Shown here: positions 58,220-64,000 of the stretch, one piece after another
How positions within the stretch are numbered: the stretch's first letter is position 1
Layout: each line of letters begins with the position of its first letter
Assembly (NCBI RefSeq): GCF_949987515.2
Contig: NC_082683.1
Span: 103,775,918-103,839,917, forward strand
Reading direction: 5' to 3'
Length of the DNA: 64,000 nucleotides
Origin: Delphinus delphis
Lineage: Eukaryota > Chordata > Mammalia > Artiodactyla > Delphinidae
The notes under the pieces: model-generated
What the model was told of the DNA's origin: nothing
Databases searched by the model: none
Seen by the model: only the letters and a program-made list of their open reading frames with translations
Program-made: the position numbers and the translations under genes

Positions 58220-58530
58220 ATCTTATTAACAGCTTTCATTTTGAACCATTCTATGCATCTTAACTATGTTTCTTGTAAATAATATTTAGTTTCTTAAAAT
58301 CAATTTCATAATTTTTGTCTTTTAGTGGCTGTGTAATTCCATTCACATTTTTGTGATTCTTGATCTATTTGAACTATTTCTGCCATAGTATTTTGTCTTT
58401 TTTCCATCCTATTTTTTTTATATCCTGTTTCTTCCTCTCTGCTTTCTGTTGTTTAGTCATTTTTTATTCCTTTTCCTCTTTTACTGGGTTGAAAAATTAT
58501 ACAATTTATTTATATTATTTTGGTGGTAAA
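58220..58530 (-). mobile_element. Possible old L1-derived AT-rich remnant
   Basis: T-rich text with the cadence of antisense mammal-wide L1 (CATTCACATTTTTGTGATTC, TTTCTTCCTCTCTGCTTTC). Weak. Confidence 0.3.
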
Positions 58531-58894
58531 CTTATATTAAAAAATAAACTACTTTTTATTGAACTAGAGTACACATACAGAAAAATACATGTCATAATTA
58601 TACAATGAAATGAAGTATCATAAAATGAATACAGCCATGTAATAGTCAAGTAACTATCATCAAGAAATAGAATATTCCTTATGCCCCAGAAGTCCTGGGT
58701 GCCCCTCCAAGGCACTACCCCTTCCTTCCTGCTCAAAGGTAACCACCTGTAACTTCCAAAAAACCAGTAAGTTAGTTTTGATAGTTTTAGCACTTTTTAA
58801 AAAATGAGATAATAGAGTATATATTCTTTCTTGTGGGATTAATCTACGATGTGAAATGTATTTCATTCATTTCCACTGCCATACAGTATCCCAT
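58531..58894. mobile_element. Possible old L1-derived remnant
   Basis: TTTTTATTGAACTAGAGTAC, AATGAATACAGCCATGTAAT, ATCATCAAGAAATAGAATAT and AGGTAACCACCTGTAACTTC in the order seen in mammal-wide L1M copies. Confidence 0.5.
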
Positions 58895-59015
58895 GTGCAT
58901 CCAAATAGATGCACAAGAATATTCATAGTAATATCATTCATAACATCCCCAAACTGGAAACAACCTAAATGTCTAGCAACAATATACTGGATATATATAC
59001 ATAGTATATTCATGC
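58895..59015 (+). mobile_element. Old L1 ORF2 remnant
   Basis: GAATATTCATAGTAATATCA followed by AAACTGGAAACAACCTAAAT and GTATATTCATGCC is a decayed copy of the L1 ORF2 C-terminal coding sequence. Confidence 0.6.
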
Positions 59016-59605
59016 CTTTACATTTTTAAACATGCATAATTAAAGTTAACCAATATCTTTATGTGTGTTTTTAAACAACAGAAGAACTTTAGGACAGTTT
59101 AACTCATATTATTACTGCCTAGAATTTTAATGCCAAATTGATTTGAACCTAATCACCATTGGTCATTATAATTTTGAGAACAGATACCAAATATTTAGAC
59201 TTAACAGCATGGTTAGCTATTTCTTGCTTACTTGTACATTTTATTTTTTCTATTCTTTCTTTCCACATTAAATTTTCATTTTGTTAAAGTATATCCTTTT
59301 ATAATTCTCTTAGCACAGATCTGGGAATAATAACTGCAGTCTTTTTATGTCTGAAAATGTCATTATTCTGCTCATTCTTTAAGGATGTTTCAGCTGCTTA
59401 TAGAATTCTTGGTGAATTTACTCTTTCTCAGCCCCTTTGAGATACTTATTCCACTTTAAACTTACATGTGCTGCCGTTGATGAGAATTCTGCTGTCCCTC
59501 TGATGCCATTCCTTTGTAAGTAACCTGTTGTTTATCTCTGATAGATTTTTGAGGGTTTTGATGTGGATTTATCGTTATTTATCCTGCTCGAAACTCGTGT
59601 GCAGG
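59016..59605. other. AT-rich DNA with a possible old L1 trace
   Basis: 59270-59605 resembles a mammal-wide L1 stretch (GCTGCTTATAGAATTCTTGG, TGATGAGAATTCTGCTGTCC, TTTATCCTGCTCGAAACTCG). The forward ORF that continues into the younger L1 begins here (59528), so its first 25 or so codons are flanking DNA and not part of an L1 protein. Confidence 0.4.
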
Positions 59606-60301
59606 CTTGCTGAATGGATACAAAAACAAAACCCATCTATATGCTGTCTACAAGAGACCCACTTCAGACCTAGGGACACATACAGACTGAGAGTGAGGGG
59701 ATGGAAAAAGATATTCCATGCCAATGGAAACCAAAAGAAAGCTGGAGTAGCTATACTCATACCAGATAAAACAGAGTTTAAAATAAAGAATGTTACAAGA
59801 GACAAGGAAGGACACCATATAATGATCAATGGATCAATCCAAGAAGATATAACAATTATAAATATATATGCACCCAACATAGGAGCATCTCAATACATAA
59901 GGCAACTGCTAACAGCTATAAAAGAGGAAATTGACAGTAACACAATAATAGTGGGGGACGTTAACACCTCACTTACACCAATGGACAGATCATGCAAAAT
60001 GAAAATAAATAAGGAAACAAAAGCTTTAAATGGCACAGTAGACCAGATAGATTTAATTGATATTTATAGGACATTCCATCCAAAAACAGCAGATAACATT
60101 TTCTTCTCAAGTGCGCACGGAACATTCTCCAGAATAGATCACATCTTGGGTCACAAATCAAGCCTCCATAAATTTAAGAAAATTGAAATCATATCAAGCA
60201 TCTTTTCTGACCACAAAGCTATGAGATTAGAAATGAATTACAGGGGAAAAAAATGTAAAAAACACAAACATAAGGAGGCTAAACAATACGTTACTAAATA
60301 A
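59606..60301 (+). pseudogene. L1 ORF2 endonuclease domain, broken
   Basis: ORF2 endonuclease cuts target DNA for L1 insertion. The readable frame starts at RLAEWIQKQNPSICCLQETH, so the N-terminal strand with its first active-site Asn is missing. Residues typical of the apurinic/apyrimidinic-type active site remain visible: Glu in QETH, Asp and Asn in GDVNTSLTPMDRS, and Asp-His in SDHKA. The frame is lost in an A-rich run at about 60246-60262 and reaches a stop at 60299-60301; the next part of ORF2 ([18 protein letters not shown]) continues in another frame from about 60294. Confidence 0.88.
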
Positions 60302-61271
60302 CCAAGAGATCACTGAAGAAATCAAAGAGGAAATCAAAAAATACCTAGAAACAAATGACAATGAAAACACGACGATCCAAAACCTATGGGATGTGGCAAA
60401 AGCAGTTCTAAGAGGGAAGTTTATAGCTATACAAGCCTACCTCAAGGAACAAGAAAAATCCCACGTAAACAATCTAACTTTATACCTAAAGGAACTAGAG
60501 AAAGAAGAACAAACAAAACCCAAAGTTAGCAGAAGGAAAGAAATCATAAAACTCAGAGCAGAAATAAATGAAATAGAAACAAAGAAAACAATAGCAAAGA
60601 TCAATAAAACTAAAAGCTGGTTCCTTGAGAAGATAAACAAAATTGATAAACCATTAGCCACACTCATCAAGAAAAAGAGGGAGAGGACTCAAATCAATAA
60701 AATTAGAAATGAAAAAGGAGAAGTTACAAGAGACACCGCAGAAACACAAAGCATCCTAAGAGACTACTACAAGCAACTCTATGCCAATAAAATGGACAAC
60801 CTGGAAGAAATGGACAAATTCTTAGAAAGGTATAAGCCTCCAAGACTGAACCAGGAAGAAACAGAAAATATGAACAGACCAATCACAAGTAATGAAATTG
60901 AAACTGTGATTAAAACTCTTCCAACAAACGAAAGTCTAGGACCAGATGGCTTCACAGGTGAATTCTATCAAACATTCAGAGAAGAGCTAACACCCATCCC
61001 TCTCAAAGTCTTCCAAAAAATTGCAGAGGAAGGAACACTCCCAAACTCATTCTATGAGGCCACCATCACCCTGATATCAAAACCAGACAAAGATACTACA
61101 AAAAAAGAAAATTACAGACCAATATCACTGATGAATATAGATGCAAAAATCCTCAACAAAATACTAGCAAACAGAATCCAACAACACATTAAAAGGATCA
61201 TACTCCGCGATCAAGTGGGATTTATCCAGGGACACAAGGATTCTTCAATATATGCAAATGAATCAATGTGA
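60294..61271 (+). pseudogene. L1 ORF2 linker and first part of reverse transcriptase
   Basis: From the linker ([20 protein letters not shown]) to the first RT blocks: [49 protein letters not shown] and [19 protein letters not shown]. The longest open piece starts at 60393 by ORF convention but has no true start codon of its own. The original frame is lost near 61230-61258, where a TGA (61259-61261) also appears in the continuing frame. Confidence 0.9.
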
Positions 61272-61696
61272 TACACCATATTAACAAATTGAAGAATAAA
61301 AACCATATGATCATCTCAATAGATTCAGAAAAAGCTTTTGACAAAATTCAACACCCATTTATGACCAAAACTCTCCAGAAAGTGGGCATAGAGGGAACCT
61401 ACCTCAACATAATAAAGGCCATATATGACAAACCCACAGCAAACATCATTCTCAATGGTGAAAAACTGAAAGCATTCCCTCTAAAATCAGGAACAAGACA
61501 AGGATGTCCACTCTCACCACTATTACTCAACATAGTTTTGGAAGTCCTACCCACAGCAATCAGAGAAGAGAAAGAAATAAAAGAAATACAAATTGGAAAA
61601 GAAGAAGTAAAACTGTCACTGTTTGCAGATGACATGATACTATACATAGAGAATCCTAAAAATGCCACCAGAAAACTACTAAAGCTAATCAATTAA
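61262..61696 (+). pseudogene. L1 ORF2 reverse transcriptase catalytic core, truncated
   Basis: Carries the RT core: AEKAF-type block ([14 protein letters not shown]), [13 protein letters not shown] and the catalytic FADD motif at 61622-61633 ([11 protein letters not shown]). It ends at a TAA (61694-61696) in place of a sense codon, and a second TAA follows in the same frame about 30 bases on. The motifs are intact but the piece cannot make a full RT. Confidence 0.92.
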
Positions 61697-62570
61697 TTTG
61701 GTAAAGTTGCAAGATACTAAATTAATGAACAGAAATCTCTTGCATTCCTATACACTAATGATGAAAAATCTGAAAGAGAAATTATGGCAACACTCTCATT
61801 TACCATTGCAACAATAAGAATAAAATACCTAGGTATAAACCTACCTAGGGAGACAAAAGACCTGTATGCAGAAAAACTATAAGACACTGATGAAAGAAAT
61901 TAAAGATGATACCAACAGATGTAGAGATATACCATGTTCTTGGATTGGAAGAATCAATATTGTGAAAATGACTACACTACCCAAAGCAATCTACAGATTC
62001 AATGCAACCCCTATCAAATTACCAATGGCATTTTTTACGGAACTCGAACAAATCATCTTAAAATTTGTATGGAGACACAAAAGACCCCGAATAGCCAAAG
62101 CAGTATTGAGGGAAAAAAACGGAGCTGGAGGAATCAGAATCCCTGACTTCAGACTATACTACAAAGTAACAGTAATCAAGACAATATGGTACTGGCACAA
62201 AAACAGAAACATAGATCAATGGAACAAGATAGAAAGCCCAGAGATAAACCCACGCACCTATGGTCAACTAATCTATGACAAAGGAGGCAAAGATATACAA
62301 TGGAGAAAAGACAGTCTCCTCAATAAGTGGTGCTGGGAAAACTGGACAGCTACATGTAAAAGAATGAAATTAGAACACTCCCTAACATCATACACAAAAA
62401 TAAACTCAAAATGGATTCGAGACCTAAATGTAAGACCAGACACTATAAAATTCTTAGAGGAAAACATAGGAAGAACACTCTTTGACATAAATCACAGCAA
62501 GATCTTTTTTGATCCACCTCCTAGAGTAATGGAAATAAAAACAAAAATAAACAAATGGGACCTAATGTAA
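61697..62570 (+). pseudogene. L1 ORF2 thumb and C-terminal part, broken
   Basis: The open piece from 61866 contains [57 protein letters not shown] and [19 protein letters not shown]. It is in a different frame from the RT core, so another frameshift lies between. It ends at a TAA (62568-62570) that replaces a Lys codon before the [16 protein letters not shown] stretch. Confidence 0.9.
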
Positions 62571-63325
62571 CTTCAAAGCTTTTGCACAGCAAAGGAAACC
62601 ATAAACAACCCTCAGAATGGGAGAAAATATTTGCAAACGAATCAACGGACAAAGGATTAATCTCCAAAATATATAAACAGCTCATGCAGGTCAATATTAA
62701 AGAAACAAACAACCCAATCCAATAATGGGCAGAAGACCTAAATAGACATTTCTCCAAATTAGACATACAGATGGCCAAGAAGCCCATGAAAAGCTGTTCA
62801 ACATCACTAATTATTAGAGAAATGCAAATCAAAACTACAATGAGGTATCACCTCACACCAGTTAGAATGGGCATCATCAGAAAATCTACAAACAACAAAT
62901 GCTGGAGAGGGTGTGGAGAAAAGGGAACCCTCTTGCACTGTTGGTGGGAATGTAAATTGATACAGCCACTATGGAGAACAATATGAAGCTTCCTTAAAAA
63001 ACTAAAAATAGAATTACCATATGACCCAGCAATCCCACTACTGGTCACATACCCAGAGAAAACCGTAATTCAAAAAGACACATGCACCCCAATGCTCGTT
63101 ACAGCACTATTTACAATAGCCAGGTCATGGAAGCAACCTAAATGCCCATCGACAGACGAATGGATAAGGAAGTTGTGGTACATATATAAAATGGAATATT
63201 ACTCAGCCATAAAAAGGAATGAAATTGAGTCATTTGTTGAGACACGGATGGATCTAGAGACTGTCATTCAGAGTGAAGTAAGTCAGAAAGAGAAAAACAA
63301 ATATTGTATATTAACGCAGGTATGA
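62571..63325 (+). pseudogene. L1 ORF2 Cys-rich C-terminus, broken
   Basis: A short deletion and frameshift occur near 62608. The Cys-rich segment [20 protein letters not shown] is open in 62771-62986, a stop follows, and the end (ALFTIARSWKQPKCPSTDEW, then VIQSEVSQKEKNKYC) is open in 63092-63325. Confidence 0.9.
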
Positions 63326-63550
63326 GGAACCTAGAAAAATGGTACAGATGAACCGGTTTGCAGGGCAGAAGTTGAGACACAGATGTAGAGAACAAACATA
63401 TGGACACCAAGGGGGAAAACTGCGGTGGGGTGGGGATGGTGGTGTGCTGAATTGGGCGATCGGGATTGATATGTACACACTGATGTGTATAAACCTGATG
63501 ACTAATAAGAACCTGCAGTATAAAAAAACAAACAAACCAAAAGAGCAACA

Positions 63551-64000
63551 AATACTAAACTTTCTTTGGATTATTTGTATGGAAATATGTTAATATAAAT
63601 GTTTCAGACATTACATGAAATGTCTAAAAATCTTATATGTTCTGGTTTAATGTTATAAGTCATAATTCTAGTTATTACTTTAAAATGTATATCTCAGAAA
63701 TAACTAAATTTCCTTGTCAATTGTATTATTATGAACTTTCATCAAATCATTAACCATGGTCATTTTTGAGTCTTTTGTCATTTACAGACAGTTCTGTGTG
63801 TACTCTGATGCTTTTGCAAAAATGTTCCTATAAAAGGGTTTCATCTTCAAGGAATTCATGCAAAAGACTCTGACAAGTACAGGTTTCTGGTAACTTACTA
63901 TACTGCTGAACTGAATGAATAAGTATTTTCAGAACTCTAATGGAAAACTGATGAATTCATAAAAGTGCTAACAAAAGATCAAGATGAAAAAAAATTAATT
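63551..64000. other. AT-rich unique DNA, no gene seen
   Basis: No repeat or exon recognised to the end of the window. Confidence 0.4.

Larger units (their letters stand above)
59606..63550 (+). mobile_element. LINE-1, 5'-truncated, about 3.9 kb
   Basis: Contains most of ORF2 and the 3' UTR but lacks the 5' UTR, ORF1 and the first two dozen or so ORF2 codons. At least three frameshifts and several nonsense codons break ORF2. The 3' UTR (ATGAACCGGTTTGCAGGGCA, AACAAACATATGGACACCAA, then TAATAAGAACCTGCAGTATA) differs from both other L1 3' UTR types in the window. The tail is A-rich near 63523-63545; I could not identify a TSD. It is in the same orientation as the older L1 at 54.7 kb. Confidence 0.94.

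Noticed and set aside
59528..60301. A 257-aa protein-coding gene
   Set aside because: Its first 25 or so residues come from flanking DNA and the rest is an L1 endonuclease fragment with a frameshift downstream.

Overview
This window looks like a non-coding stretch of a cetacean (whale or dolphin) nuclear genome. The diagnostic signal is eight copies of a tRNA-Glu-related SINE that opens GGGCTTCCCTGGTGG and carries recognisable A-box and B-box promoter remnants. I recognise it as the CHR family of cetaceans, hippos and ruminants. Six copies are the short (about 200 bp) form typical of whales and dolphins, and two are the long (about 320-350 bp) form. Most have clear target-site duplications (TSDs) and A-rich tails. 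LINE-1 copies of cetartiodactyl type and many older mammal-wide repeats (L2, MIR, CR1/L3, MER5-type hAT, MaLR-type LTRs) fill much of the rest. I found no protein-coding gene, no convincing exon, no rRNA or tRNA gene and no CRISPR array. The short ORFs are chance ORFs or fall inside repeats.

Layout: 1-13.9 kb is mostly unique AT-rich DNA with scattered L2/MIR/CR1/MER5 fragments and one CHR SINE. A GC-richer unique block lies at about 12.78-13.56 kb. From 14-20 kb there is a MER5 element, an unusually similar inverted pair of L2 segments (15.3 and 17.1 kb) with a 25-bp-arm hairpin beside the second copy, a long TA tract and an LTR-type remnant. From 20-26 kb there are CHR SINEs (two in tandem) and two 5'-truncated L1 3' ends. 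The 26-28.7 kb stretch is the longest repeat-poor block. From 29-47 kb there is a MaLR LTR, three CHR SINEs and many L2/MIR remnants, plus a second hairpin (41.75 kb) and a small retroposed insertion in a MIR (41.88 kb).

The most distinctive feature is a minisatellite of about 3.4 kb at 48.34-51.73 kb. Its 23-bp and 31-bp units are extremely G-rich on the + strand, and nearly every unit contains GTAAGT, the consensus 5' splice-site core. The reverse strand has almost no stop codons in any frame, which explains the long repetitive minus-strand ORFs there. A 123-bp higher-order duplication inside the array suggests unequal exchange.

The last 10 kb is dominated by L1: an older fragment (54.7-55.9 kb) and a 5'-truncated, frame-broken L1 of about 3.9 kb (59.6-63.55 kb). 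The latter still shows endonuclease and reverse-transcriptase motifs but cannot encode a working ORF2 protein.

Nothing here amounts to a gene system. Subfamily names for old repeats are from recognition by eye, not a database search. Boundaries of old repeats are approximate.
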